Positions 39,973-48,972 of a stretch of 64,000 nucleotides of DNA are shown piece after piece. The notes below the pieces were generated by a model that worked only from the letters and a program-made list of their open reading frames with translations, was not told the DNA's origin and ran no database searches. The DNA is from CAIRTM01 sp963723235 (GTDB taxonomy: Bacteria; Desulfobacterota; WTBG01; CAIYCZ01; CAIRTM01), in assembly GCA_963723235.1 (NCBI GenBank), contig CAVRPV010000019.1, positions 124,001 to 188,000 on the forward strand, written 5' to 3'. Made by a program: the position numbers and the translations under genes. The number at the start of each line of letters is the position of its first letter. The stretch's first letter is position 1.

Positions 39973-40634
39973 CTAGAAAATATGATTATTGTCAGTACTG
40001 CTTTTATTTCATCGGCAAGCTTCACAGCGTCGTCCACGATACAGCTGCTGCGGCCGCTGCACCTGTTCGCCGTCTATTTTTTCGGTGACGGCTATCTGAA
40101 AACAGCCGGCAACCTGCCCGCCGGATTTTCCACAGCCATGTTTTTCGCCCTGTCCAGCGAGGTCTCTTTTCAAAAACATTGGTCGTCGTAACACCACAAA
40201 CTTTTTTTGCCGTCAAACCGGTTTTTTGCGATAAATGTTCTGATTGCCGCAGCTGGCTTGCCGGCCCAGACGGGCGATCCGACAATGATAGCGGCACATA
40301 TGGCGCAAGGTCGGGATGCGGCAGGGTCAATCTCCGTATGCGTGCCGAAAATCGAGCCGAGGGCGGCAGTAAAATAGCCCCAGCGGCCTTCCCTGTTTTT
40401 CAGGTCCCTGATTTCAATGATGTCGCAGCCAAGTTCCTTCTGCAGGGCCTCGCAGGCAGTTTTCGTGTTGCCCGTCCGGGAATAGTAAACAATCAGTGTT
40501 TTCATAGCCGTATCGTCCTGCGCGTATGACGGTAAAGAATTGAGTGCCAAACATACAACCGAAACAACACCCATGAAAAACAAAACCGCCACAAGCTTTT
40601 GCACTAATGTCCACATGTTCATAGCCATCCTCAT
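39973..40634 (-). CDS. Exported flavodoxin-like protein B (frameshifted C-terminus)
   Basis: A signal peptide or anchor (LVAVLFFMGVVSVVCLAL ... SYA) precedes a flavodoxin fold that closely matches A: LIVYYSRTGNTKTACEALQK, IVGSPVWAGKPAAAIRTF, and GGQVAGCFQIAVTEKIDGEQ in the shifted frame. It ends near 39973. The strong similarity to flavodoxin A indicates tandem duplication. It overlaps the BchF-like gene stop by 4 bp, so both are in one operon and it may donate electrons to the tetrapyrrole enzymes or to surface partners. Confidence 0.72.
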
Positions 40635-41151
40635 TTTTCATGATTTACTGATACTGCATCTATCCAGAGCTCTACCGGCAGGCTGAGCAGTAAGATCCAA
40701 ATCAGCCCCGGGATTATCGCCGCTGTTTTCGGGCCCGCATTAAGTTTAAAAACAAACTGGCCAAAATTAATGAGATAGACACTGTTTGCGACAAGCATCA
40801 GCAGCGCAGTATCATGCTGGCTCCAGTTGAGCCAGAGGGCCGCAACGTAACTGTTGTACGCGATCAGCGCCGCCAGATTCCCCGCATCCTCCCAGAAAAA
40901 CTCACGGCACATAAAGTAATGGCCGTACATGTCCTTCTCCCAGAGCATGCCGATAATGGTATTGACCCAGAGCAAAGCAATATTCAGCCAGAAGGTGATC
41001 AGCGCCCCTGCATAGCCTTTGCCGGCAGACAGGAAATAAAAACAAAACAATAGCTCGCAATGATAACGATAAGCTGCGCCATGCTGGCTGCCATCATGGC
41101 TCTTGTCAGGGGCGATGCATCGCGCCGTGCCTGCTGTTCCGAGGTGTACAT
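40631..41151 (-). CDS. bchF: BchF-type 3-vinyl (bacterio)chlorophyllide hydratase homologue (one frameshift)
   Basis: BchF adds water to a porphyrin vinyl group to give a 1-hydroxyethyl group. The pattern matches the family: YTSEQQARRDASPLTRAMM at the start (family YTPEQRARRDAS), WEKDMYGHYFMCREFFWEDA (family IWEKxxFGxxLFAPAFFWED), and VANSVYLINFGQFVFKL at the end (family YVINAxQFLLKL). About 172 residues, as in BchF, with four hydrophobic helices. A frameshift lies near 41010. The start at 41151 lies 22 bp after the BciB-like stop. No bchXYZ, bchL or puf genes are in view, so the substrate may be another vinyl tetrapyrrole. Confidence 0.68.
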
Positions 41152-41173
41152 ACTACTGGTCTCCTTTTTTTGA

Positions 41174-42391
41174 TTATCGATCAATTCCGTATTCTTCAAG
41201 GATCCTGCTGACATGCCGGGGAACAAGGGAATCGAGAAGAGCGGGATAATTAAACTTCACATAGTGGTAATTGCGCATCAGGTGCATATCAACGGCATAG
41301 CCTGCAAACTCAAGCCCTTTGGGGCCGGTGTCATACAGCATCGTGGCTATTTCCCGGCCTTGCTTCAGCGACACATCCCTGCCCGGCTTAACAGGCGCGG
41401 CATCCCGATTTGCAAGGCGGGGAATAATCTTGTTTGCATACATGGCAATGCCGGGACGCCGGTCACCGCTGCTGAACTCTGCTTCAATCTCCAGTTCTTC
41501 GGCAATAAGGTCTCGCAGTACCTCGCCTTTGTCCGTTCTGACGATAACCCATTGCGGCATCTTCTTCCGGTCAAGCGGCGCACCGATATATCCCACGGTG
41601 ATATCGGCAAGGCTGTTCATGTAGTCAAAGCAGGCCATGCAGCTTTCGGCAAATACGTTGGTGCCGAACAGCTCTCGTGGAAAGCTGAAGAACGGAACCT
41701 TCTCAATCGATCCGTCCGCATGGGTGATATGGCAGGTATAGTCCTGCATGTACTCCACATGCCGCGCGGTCGTGTGGGATTTGCTGACCCTGCGCAGCAT
41801 CCAGCGGAAGCGCCGGGGGTTTGCGTTGTCCGTACAGGGGATACCGATGGTGTATATTTCCATATCGCGCACATATGGATATGCTTCCTGAAAACTCCGC
41901 AGGTTGTGAATCTGACAGGGAGTACCGATCACCAGCAACTTTTGTATCCCCTGCCTGTAGGCCTCATCAAGAGAGACAAGAGTAGGAGCCAGCACCGGCT
42001 TGCTGCCTCCACTGGAAAGAATTGCCTTCGTTGACCGGGCAAGCACCGGTTTCGGAAAAAAGCAGTCCTCACTGCTTCGATGCAGCGTTACAACACCTTC
42101 AACCAGCCCCGACTCAAAAGCCTTCTGGGCCATGCGGGTGATAATGCCGGTAAACTGGGTACGGGGAAGCGGTTTCTTAAGCCGACCGACAAAGCGCTCC
42201 CGGCTGATGCCGAAGCGGACCTCTTCAGCATTGTCCAGGGAGCGCTCCCGCCCGAACAGACTTTTCTCTTTTGCGCCCAGCCAGCCCGTGTTAAAGACGC
42301 ATGTCCGCATGCTCTCATGCGCAGGCCATGATGCTGCCATGCACAGGCCGCAGAGGCTGCAGAGCTTCTGTCTGAACTTTTCATAGCGCAT
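41174..42391 (-). CDS. bciB: BciB/HCAR-type Fe-S flavoprotein, 8-vinyl chlorophyllide reductase homologue
   Basis: An intact 405-residue FrhB-family protein. It shows CSLCGLC at the N-terminus, GRERSLDN---VRFG, QFTGIITRMAQKAFESGLVE, EDCFFPKPVLARS, LLVIGTPCQIHNLRSF, GIPCTDNANPRRF, YMQDYTCHITHADGSIEKVP and SCMACFDYMNSLADITVGY, which are the BciB/HCAR signatures rather than those of hydrogenase FrhB. BciB reduces the 8-vinyl group of chlorophyllide using ferredoxin, FAD and 4Fe-4S clusters. The neighbouring BchF-like and ferrochelatase-like genes support a tetrapyrrole substrate. The exact substrate (divinyl chlorophyllide, haem or protoporphyrin) is not known. Confidence 0.75.
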   Translation of the reverse strand: MRYEKFRQKLCSLCGLCMAASWPAHESMRTCVFNTGWLGAKEKSLFGRERSLDNAEEVRFGISRERFVGRLKKPLPRTQFTGIITRMAQKAFESGLVEGVVTLHRSSEDCFFPKPVLARSTKAILSSGGSKPVLAPTLVSLDEAYRQGIQKLLVIGTPCQIHNLRSFQEAYPYVRDMEIYTIGIPCTDNANPRRFRWMLRRVSKSHTTARHVEYMQDYTCHITHADGSIEKVPFFSFPRELFGTNVFAESCMACFDYMNSLADITVGYIGAPLDRKKMPQWVIVRTDKGEVLRDLIAEELEIEAEFSSGDRRPGIAMYANKIIPRLANRDAAPVKPGRDVSLKQGREIATMLYDTGPKGLEFAGYAVDMHLMRNYHYVKFNYPALLDSLVPRHVSRILEEYGIDR

Positions 42392-42532
42392 TACAGGTCC
42401 CCAACATAATGGCTGTTCTTTTTGTTACCGGCACGTGGGGTTCTGCGCAGACCTTTCCTGACATACCGCTGTCGTCAGAACCACTACAAACAAACGATTG
42501 ATATTTCTCGTGCCGCATTCCTCATGTGCCGT

Positions 42533-43116
42533 TCAACGCACAGGTGTCTTTGCAAGAAAATCCCGAGTCGCGTTATCAAATTCTTCCTGCGTTCTTTTGC
42601 CGGCCTGAAATCCGTATACTCCTTTTGCAACAAGGCCGCTGTCAGTAACCAGCGCCGTAATGCTTTTTTGCGTAGAACCTGCCAGGGGGCCACCGGACGT
42701 TGTAAAGACATACACCTCCGATCCCTTGGGTATAACATCCTTAATAAAAAACCTGCCCGGGGCGCTCAATTTCATAAGATAAATGGGGGCAACAACAATA
42801 ATGGGGCTATAGTCCTGTAAATTTTTCTCAAACGGTTTCTGCCTGTCGTCGCCCCCAAAACACTGCTCCCCTATAATGGTAAAAATTCCCCTGTCCTTCT
42901 CCGACGGTATTTCTACAACTTCGGCGTCAAGATGATTTCCCAGGGCAGTTGCCAGCTTGCGGGCATTACCCGTTCTCGAATAGTAGACCACCAGCGGCTT
43001 TTTTGCGCTGATCGCGGCCTGTTCTTCCTCACCGGCCGCACTGGCGCTGCCTGCAGCTATAACAACAATCATGAACACAAAAGGATTATTTTTTTGATAA
43101 GCGTTTCTTTCAGCAT
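42533..43116 (-). CDS. Exported flavodoxin-like protein C (frameshift near signal peptide)
   Basis: A hydrophobic signal (IVVIAAGSASAAG) precedes the flavodoxin fold: LVVYYSRTGNARKLATALGN with FMN loop, IIVVAPIYLMKLSAPGRFF and YVFTTSGGPLAGSTQK. It is less similar to A and B than they are to each other. The start at 43116 follows GAAAGGAAAACC; a frameshift a few codons later brings the signal into frame. Lies between the BciB-like and ferrochelatase-like genes, on the same strand, with gaps of about 125-140 bp. Confidence 0.72.
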
Positions 43117-43241
43117 GGTTTTCCTTTCTGTTCGGTATGGTCGCGTGCATCACGTTTGCCATGAATTACGACGAAAGCTGTTTTCATAGCACGCTTATAT
43201 AAATACTGCGCCGCACAGGCATGTGCGGACTAGTAAGAGGA

Positions 43242-44657
43242 TTAGAACATCCCCTTTTTCTTCTTCTCCTCAACTAAAATCAGCTGCGGCCATTTTTCGC
43301 CGCGCAGGACTGTCGCCAGCGCGTCAAAAATCCCGCGCGAGATAAAAGGCCGGTACCGCTTTCCGACAGGGCATCCCGCGCTGACGACTCGTGTCGGTCC
43401 GCTTTTGAGCTCAAGCCTGAACGGTTTGTCGAAATCAGGATAGGGCACCTGGCCGTCATACTTAAAATGCAGCGGCTCCAGGGATTCAGTCGGATGGGCA
43501 AAAATTGTATCCGTATTTTCGCTGAGAAAATCGACAAGGATGAAAACGACATGGTCATAGCGGTCCTCGAGCGCCATCTCAAGGGCCTCGAACGTCGCAA
43601 GACGCTTATGACCGGCATCCACTTTCTCGCCGGCAAAGTCCGTGTCCGCGTAGATGACGTGCGTGTTCGTGCCGGCAATTGCCGCCTCTATTTCTTTCTT
43701 AAGATTGCTGTAATACACAACGGCAAGCTCCGGATACGGATCGCCGGGGATCTCCGGAAACCCGTGGCGCGTCAGGATGATGAGCTTCCTGTCCTTTTTG
43801 GGAAGCGGCAGGATTTCATCTTCGGCCATTTTTACGCATGCCGTCCGGTATGAGGCATACGCGCCCGGAAACGGGGCATACACAACTTTCGCCCGCTCGG
43901 CAACGGCATCCTTTATTTCCTTGAAAAGCGCATTGAACTCTTCCAGCGACGAGTAAACATGGAACAGGTCAATGGCCACGATGGTTTCCACCTTTTCATG
44001 AACCAGCTCATTTACAGCCTCCTCGATCGTTTCCGGATACATCGACAGGGCCCAGCGCATGGGAACACCGGGAAACTCTTTTGAGAGCATCTGCTCAAGG
44101 TCTCTGAAAATCGCCTTGTGCTGCTGCATGTAGGGAATTGTGTTGCCCGGCATGGTGCCGTAGTATTTTTTAAGAATCTTTATGGACACCTTTTCCACGA
44201 TGTCGATGTAGCCGTTCTTATGTTCTTTCCAGATAAAATGCCCCGGCGAGTCTTCATCACGGGGGGTCACCCACTCAAGATCAAGGCTGACGTATTCCTC
44301 ACCCTCCTCATTTTTTTCGCTGCCGAAACAGTCTATCAGCCGCTTCGGCACGAACTCCTCCGTTGCCAGAGGATTGTCGGGATCAAGCAGCACCGTGCCC
44401 TTGTCGGCCATGATGACGGGCTTGAGCGCCGGCGGGAACGCAGCGTTGAAAATCTGTGTCATGTAGCGGTTAAAAAATTCAAAATCGTAATGCTCTGGCT
44501 GCCCGAGCGCGATAACAAGCACACCGGGTTTTCCCTTCACGGTTGTATCCTGCATGAGGAATCTTCGATACTGCATGTCGTCCTGCTTGGTGGAAAATGC
44601 AGCGCCGATAATCATCAGCAGAATCAAAGAGCCCAAAACAAACCAGACCTTTTTCAT
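43242..44657 (-). CDS. Membrane-anchored ferrochelatase-like protein
   Basis: A single N-terminal hydrophobic helix (VWFVLGSLILLMIIGAAF) suggests an exported, membrane-anchored protein of 471 residues. The catalytic half resembles ferrochelatase: TRHGFPEIPGDPYPELA (family HGxPE...GDPYP), and a first half with VIALGQPEHYDFEFFNRY and HVYSSLEEFNALF. Ferrochelatases insert iron in protoporphyrin in the cytoplasm; an anchored, exported relative could instead remove or exchange the metal of external tetrapyrroles, or be a sirohydrochlorin-type chelatase. AAGGGGG lies before ATG 44657, 1 bp after the AOR stop. Intact. Confidence 0.65.
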   Translation of the reverse strand: MKKVWFVLGSLILLMIIGAAFSTKQDDMQYRRFLMQDTTVKGKPGVLVIALGQPEHYDFEFFNRYMTQIFNAAFPPALKPVIMADKGTVLLDPDNPLATEEFVPKRLIDCFGSEKNEEGEEYVSLDLEWVTPRDEDSPGHFIWKEHKNGYIDIVEKVSIKILKKYYGTMPGNTIPYMQQHKAIFRDLEQMLSKEFPGVPMRWALSMYPETIEEAVNELVHEKVETIVAIDLFHVYSSLEEFNALFKEIKDAVAERAKVVYAPFPGAYASYRTACVKMAEDEILPLPKKDRKLIILTRHGFPEIPGDPYPELAVVYYSNLKKEIEAAIAGTNTHVIYADTDFAGEKVDAGHKRLATFEALEMALEDRYDHVVFILVDFLSENTDTIFAHPTESLEPLHFKYDGQVPYPDFDKPFRLELKSGPTRVVSAGCPVGKRYRPFISRGIFDALATVLRGEKWPQLILVEEKKKKGMF

Positions 44658-44658
44658 A

Positions 44659-46551
44659 TCAGGCCCCCTTTCCCAAGGAGAGGATTGTCCGCATGTCTTC
44701 GGCAATGTCCGGCAAATCAAGCGCATAGAGGCGCTCCGGCAGCGGAATGCCCGTAGCCGCATCCCAGCCCCGCAGGGTGTAATATTCATCCTTCATCTTT
44801 TCAAGCACCTCCTCCGTGATGACCATGCCTTTGGATGGTCCGTCAGGAATGGGCTCGGAGAGAAACCTCTTCGGCAGCGTATCATCGCTGCGGCGCATGC
44901 CCTCACGAACACCAAAAGCGCGAATAACGTTCCAGATGCGCTCGGCTGTCACTTTGGCCTGCTCAAGGCTGAGATCCATTCCGGTAACATCATTAAAAAT
45001 ACCGATCACGGTTTCTTTGATTTCCGTGGGCCCCCAAATCGCCTCGGCAAGATGGCACAAAATCATCGAGTCGGTAAGGATGTTAAGATGATTGACGTTG
45101 ATAACGTACTGCGGTTTGCCCTCAACGGTTTCCCGCGGCACAATTCCCGCGCGCTCGCCCGTGGGCCGCGCGTCATGATGGGATGCGCCCCGCGGTCCGG
45201 TGGCATACCCCAGGGCAAAGCCCGGAAGTCCCCGCGCGGAGTGGCCGGGAAAGGTCATGCCCTTGTTCTGCATGGCAAAGTCGGCAGCGCCACCGCCGAT
45301 TGTATCGGCTGCGCGCTTGACGCCGTCGGCAAGCAGATCGCCCAAACCTTCGCGCAGGCCTATTTTGCGTACCATGGGCATGATGACATCACTGTTGCCG
45401 AACGACAGGTCAAGTCCGTCAGCATCCTTTTCCGTCAACAGGCCTTTTTCGCGGGCCTCCATGCTGAAGGCGATGGAAACCCCGGTTTCAACAGCATCCA
45501 TGCCCAGATCATCACAGAGGCGCTCAGCCGCTGCCACGGTTTCAATTGAATCGTTTTCGCACATGGCGCCAAGGGCGAAAATATTTTCATACTCCGGCCC
45601 TTCGACCTCGGAGCCCTTATACGGTCCGTCGGTAACAATCGTGTATTTACTGCATCCAATGGGACAGGCAAAACATGACTTATTGCGCACAAAAATCTTC
45701 TCGCGCATGGTCTCGGCGCACAGGCCCACGGCCCCGTCAAAGGTTTCACGCTGCCAGTTGCGGCTCCCGAAAACCCCGAGATTGTTGTTTGCGTTTACCA
45801 GCACAGGGGTGCCGAAATTGACAAGGCTCTGGCCTGTTGTCGGATTCCTGCGCATAAGGCCGATAAGCTCCTGCGTGGTCTTGAGCGTTGCTTCCATATC
45901 ATCGACCTCTACCCGCCCTGTACCTCGCACAGCTATACCTTTAAATTTCTTTGATCCGAGCACAGCGCCTATTCCGCCCCTGCCCAGTGCCCTGCCGCCC
46001 ACGATCACCGAAGCGAACCGAACCATCCGCTCACCCGCAGGGCCGATAACCGCGCTTTGGACAGCTTCATCACCGATATCGACCTTGATGAGTTCATGCG
46101 CCCGGTAGGTCATTTCACCCCACAGATGCGAAGCGCTGCGCAGCTCCGCAGTCTCATTGCTGATAAAAAGATAGACCGGCTTTTCGCTCGCACCCTCAAT
46201 CACTACGCCGTCATAGCCCGCGAACTTAAGCTCCGCGGCGAAGCTGCCGCCGGCAGATGAGTGAAAAAACCCTCCTGTCAGCGGCGATTTCGTATACACG
46301 CCGATACGGCTGCCTGTCGGCGCTATGGTTCCGGCCAGGGGCCCCGTCATGAAAATGACCTTGTTGCGATGCGAAAGGGGGTCAATGCCGGGTTCGAGCT
46401 CATCGTAGAGCATGCGCGCTGCAAGGCCCGCCCCGCCGATAAATTTCAAAAGCTGGGCATTGGGAATTTCCTCAACACGTACAGTCCTGTTTGTAAGATT
46501 CACTCTCAGCAGTTTACGCGTATACCCTTTATATATTTTTGCACGGCTCAT
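44659..46551 (-). CDS. aor: Aldehyde:ferredoxin oxidoreductase family protein (tungsten enzyme)
   Basis: A full-length, intact 630-residue AOR-family protein. Features are VNLTNRTVRVEEIP at the start, GPLAGTIAPTGSRIGVYTKS, SSAGGSFAAELKFAGYDGVV, VGGRALGRGGIGAVLGSKKF (pterin-binding), the 4Fe-4S Cys motif CFACPIGC and its distal partner DSMILC, and GYATGPRGASHHDA. The tungsten cofactor is bis-pterin. It would oxidise an aldehyde to an acid with ferredoxin as acceptor; the subgroup resembles those of unknown substrate. Its start overlaps the stop of the upstream Fe-S membrane gene (ATGA). It requires tungstate, matching the TupABC system of this window. Confidence 0.88.
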   Translation of the reverse strand: MSRAKIYKGYTRKLLRVNLTNRTVRVEEIPNAQLLKFIGGAGLAARMLYDELEPGIDPLSHRNKVIFMTGPLAGTIAPTGSRIGVYTKSPLTGGFFHSSAGGSFAAELKFAGYDGVVIEGASEKPVYLFISNETAELRSASHLWGEMTYRAHELIKVDIGDEAVQSAVIGPAGERMVRFASVIVGGRALGRGGIGAVLGSKKFKGIAVRGTGRVEVDDMEATLKTTQELIGLMRRNPTTGQSLVNFGTPVLVNANNNLGVFGSRNWQRETFDGAVGLCAETMREKIFVRNKSCFACPIGCSKYTIVTDGPYKGSEVEGPEYENIFALGAMCENDSIETVAAAERLCDDLGMDAVETGVSIAFSMEAREKGLLTEKDADGLDLSFGNSDVIMPMVRKIGLREGLGDLLADGVKRAADTIGGGAADFAMQNKGMTFPGHSARGLPGFALGYATGPRGASHHDARPTGERAGIVPRETVEGKPQYVINVNHLNILTDSMILCHLAEAIWGPTEIKETVIGIFNDVTGMDLSLEQAKVTAERIWNVIRAFGVREGMRRSDDTLPKRFLSEPIPDGPSKGMVITEEVLEKMKDEYYTLRGWDAATGIPLPERLYALDLPDIAEDMRTILSLGKGA

Positions 46552-48141
46552 GCTGTTTCTCCTTGTACGGCTTCAGTCTGTCGCGCTGTATTTAAATCAC
46601 AGGTCGGGCACGCCGCGGGATAGGCCCCGCACGGGGTCGGGCACGGCGGGGGCGTTTTTGAAAACGGGTTCAGCTTCGCGAAGAACCTCTTTACGGCTCC
46701 GGGCCGCTTGGCCTCCATGCCCTTCCGGACGCCGTCCTTATCCCAGATAATGACCCGGGCGGGACACACCTTGATGCAGCGGGGGTCGCCGCCGCAGGCA
46801 TCGCAGGTATCCTTCAGCTTCGGCACGGGTATCTCAGGGGTGCCCTCCATCTCGATCTGGATGTTGGAGCGGGCGATATCAAAAACGCCGAGCCTGCCGC
46901 CCGAGCAGGCAAGCTCACATAAGACGGCAGCCGATGCAGCGCTCGGGGATGACATTGATCCGCTTGATCTTCTTTTTAAAAACCCCGTGGGGGCACGCGT
47001 CGCGGCACTCATAGCACAGGTTGCAGTTGACCGGCACCTCGCCGAGAGAGCGGATTGAGAGTTCCTCCTCTCCTTCCGGCACAGACTGAAACTCAAAGCC
47101 CATCACGCAGCGCTTCTGAGGCTCGCAGTCCGGGCAGATCCGGCAGCGCTCTGTCTGGAAGGGCACGCGGTAGAGCGCGGGCTGTCCCAGGGCCACCCGG
47201 TAGCCGATGTACCAGCAGAAATAGCGGCAGTAGATACGGTAGGCGAACAGCAGCGAGCCCAGGAACATGCCGTTGGTCAGCACCTTGGTCCACACCATGG
47301 GCTTCCAGAGCGATGTCCAGTCGGGGTCGCGCATCATTTCTGCGGATGAGGCCAGCTGGAACACACGTTCAAAGGTATATATCACGATGATCATGGCCAC
47401 CATGGTGGCCGGTACGTAGATCCGGTTGATCTGCGACTTGAATTTGTCTGTAATTTTAATGCCCGTGAAATTATAGAACCGCATGATGGAGTCCTGCAGC
47501 GTGCCGACAGGGCACATCCAGCCGCAGAACCACCGGCCGATAAAGAAGGGCAGCACGAGAGAGCCGAGCAGCATGGCGAGAAACCAGAAAAAGAGCTCCG
47601 GATTTGTAACGGGCCGGGCCGTCATGCCCGTGGCAAACAGCACAAGGTACCAGCCGAACATGACGCTCTGGCACCAGATGCGCCAGCGCTTGGTCTGCAC
47701 GGTTGTGCGCGCTTTCGCCTCGGCGTCCGGCGGGGTGCGCAGAAGCCGCACGGCTATGTAGGTTATGTACAGTACGACCGGGAGGGCGAGCATGACGCCG
47801 ATGCCGTGAAAAAGTTCGGTCCCCTTGCCGCCGAACTGCCAGGCGATGATGTCATTGGTGTCGATCTTCCAGCGTTCCTGATCGCCGGGAAACTGAAAGG
47901 GGAAAAAATTGGAAAATCCCTGAATGGATAGGTATACCCAGAAACGGCCGGCCCCTTTGGGCCGCCCGTAGAAATAGTCGGCAAACTGCAGGGTGAAGGA
48001 TCCTATGGCGATCATCACGCACAGCCAGTTGGGCACGTAGCCCGTCACGATACCAATCACATACAGTATAAGCCCGAGGGCCGACATGTTGCGCACATGG
48101 CGCACGAACTCATCGCGGCTTGAAAAAGCTCCCCATTGCAT
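46548..48141 (-). CDS. NapH-like polytopic membrane protein with C-terminal ferredoxin domains (one frameshift)
   Basis: About five to six membrane helices (LGLILYVIGIVTGYVPNWL, LALPVVLYITYIAVRLL, FFWFLAMLLGSLVLPFFIG) carry the NapH/NosR type loop RWFCGWMCPVGTLQD and later CRYFCWY, then CRICPDC, CNLCYECRDACPHGVF and CIGCRLCELAC, and, after the frameshift near 46925, CDACGGDPRCIKVCPA. The product is about 530 residues. It likely passes electrons between a membrane quinol pool and the AOR whose start it overlaps. A Cys-rich tail (CPTPCGAYPAACPTC) follows. Electron direction is unknown. Confidence 0.75.
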
Positions 48142-48142
48142 A

Positions 48143-48922
48143 TCAGTTCCCTCCCAGAATATAGGGCGCGCGGGTCAGGACAAAATGGAACTCCTCCGCG
48201 GACATTCCGAACCCCATGCGCAGATAAATCAGCAGCACCACAAAATTCACGATCTGCAGCTTGAACCATTTTTCACGCGGCACACCGTTGCGTCGGAACA
48301 GCTTGGCCGCGCACAAAAAATAGAGGATAAACCAGGTGTACATGAAGACGATCGAACCGATCCACCATCCGCGCGCGCCTGAGGGGTTATTGGCCCGCAC
48401 CTCGCCGTAATAGGAGAGCAGGTGCGCGTTCTGCTCGGTGATCTTCGTGCCTTTCTCAAAACCGCCGTAGTCCTGCACGAGGCACTTGCCCACAAGCTCA
48501 TCGGGCGCCTTTTGCTCGATGCGCAGCTCCATGCCGATGTTTTCACAGAAAAAGTCCGACATGAAGCCCGTCAGCAGGGCGATCAGGATAAAGGCGAGAG
48601 CACCGATACGGGCCGCTTTTGCGTACGCCCAGTCCTTGAGCACCCACTTGTAGAGAAGGCCGATAAAAAGGGCGTAGAGCACGCCGATAGAGGCGCCTGC
48701 AAGCATCCCGAGAAACCGTCCGGTATAGTAGTATTCCTGCCCCGCCAGGTCGCGAAAAAAGCTGGTCAGCCTGATAAAGGCCCCTGGATACATGAAGGTA
48801 TCAAGCACCCGGTACTTCGCATCCGATGTACCAAAGGTCTTGCCGAAAAAATAGCCGGGAATAATCAGCTCCCACCAGACCCCGCTGCGTGTCCAGAAAT
48901 CAAGGCCCTTCATGGTTTTCAT
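48143..48922 (-). CDS. Uncharacterised polytopic membrane protein
   Basis: This is a 260-residue protein with five or so hydrophobic helices (FLGMLAGASIGVLYALFIGL, IGALAFILIALLTGFM, SIVFMYTWFILYFLCAAKL, IVNFVVLLIYLRMGFGM) and one soluble loop (ELRIEQKAPDELVGKCLVQ). No His-His or Cys pairs for haem or Fe-S binding are obvious, except single Cys. ATG at 48922 (MKTMKGLDF) is preceded by AGGGGG on the reverse strand. It lies 1 bp before the NapH-like gene, so it is probably a subunit of the same membrane complex. Not recognised. Confidence 0.6.
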   Translation of the reverse strand: MKTMKGLDFWTRSGVWWELIIPGYFFGKTFGTSDAKYRVLDTFMYPGAFIRLTSFFRDLAGQEYYYTGRFLGMLAGASIGVLYALFIGLLYKWVLKDWAYAKAARIGALAFILIALLTGFMSDFFCENIGMELRIEQKAPDELVGKCLVQDYGGFEKGTKITEQNAHLLSYYGEVRANNPSGARGWWIGSIVFMYTWFILYFLCAAKLFRRNGVPREKWFKLQIVNFVVLLIYLRMGFGMSAEEFHFVLTRAPYILGGN

Positions 48923-48972
48923 AGGTGTTCCCCCTGTGGCTGCAGGCATACTCAGCCTGCATGCGGTTTGTG

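Noticed and set aside
44554..45549. Plus-strand open frame of about 331 codons opposite AOR
   Set aside because: It is antisense to well-conserved AOR and has no ribosome site or motif.
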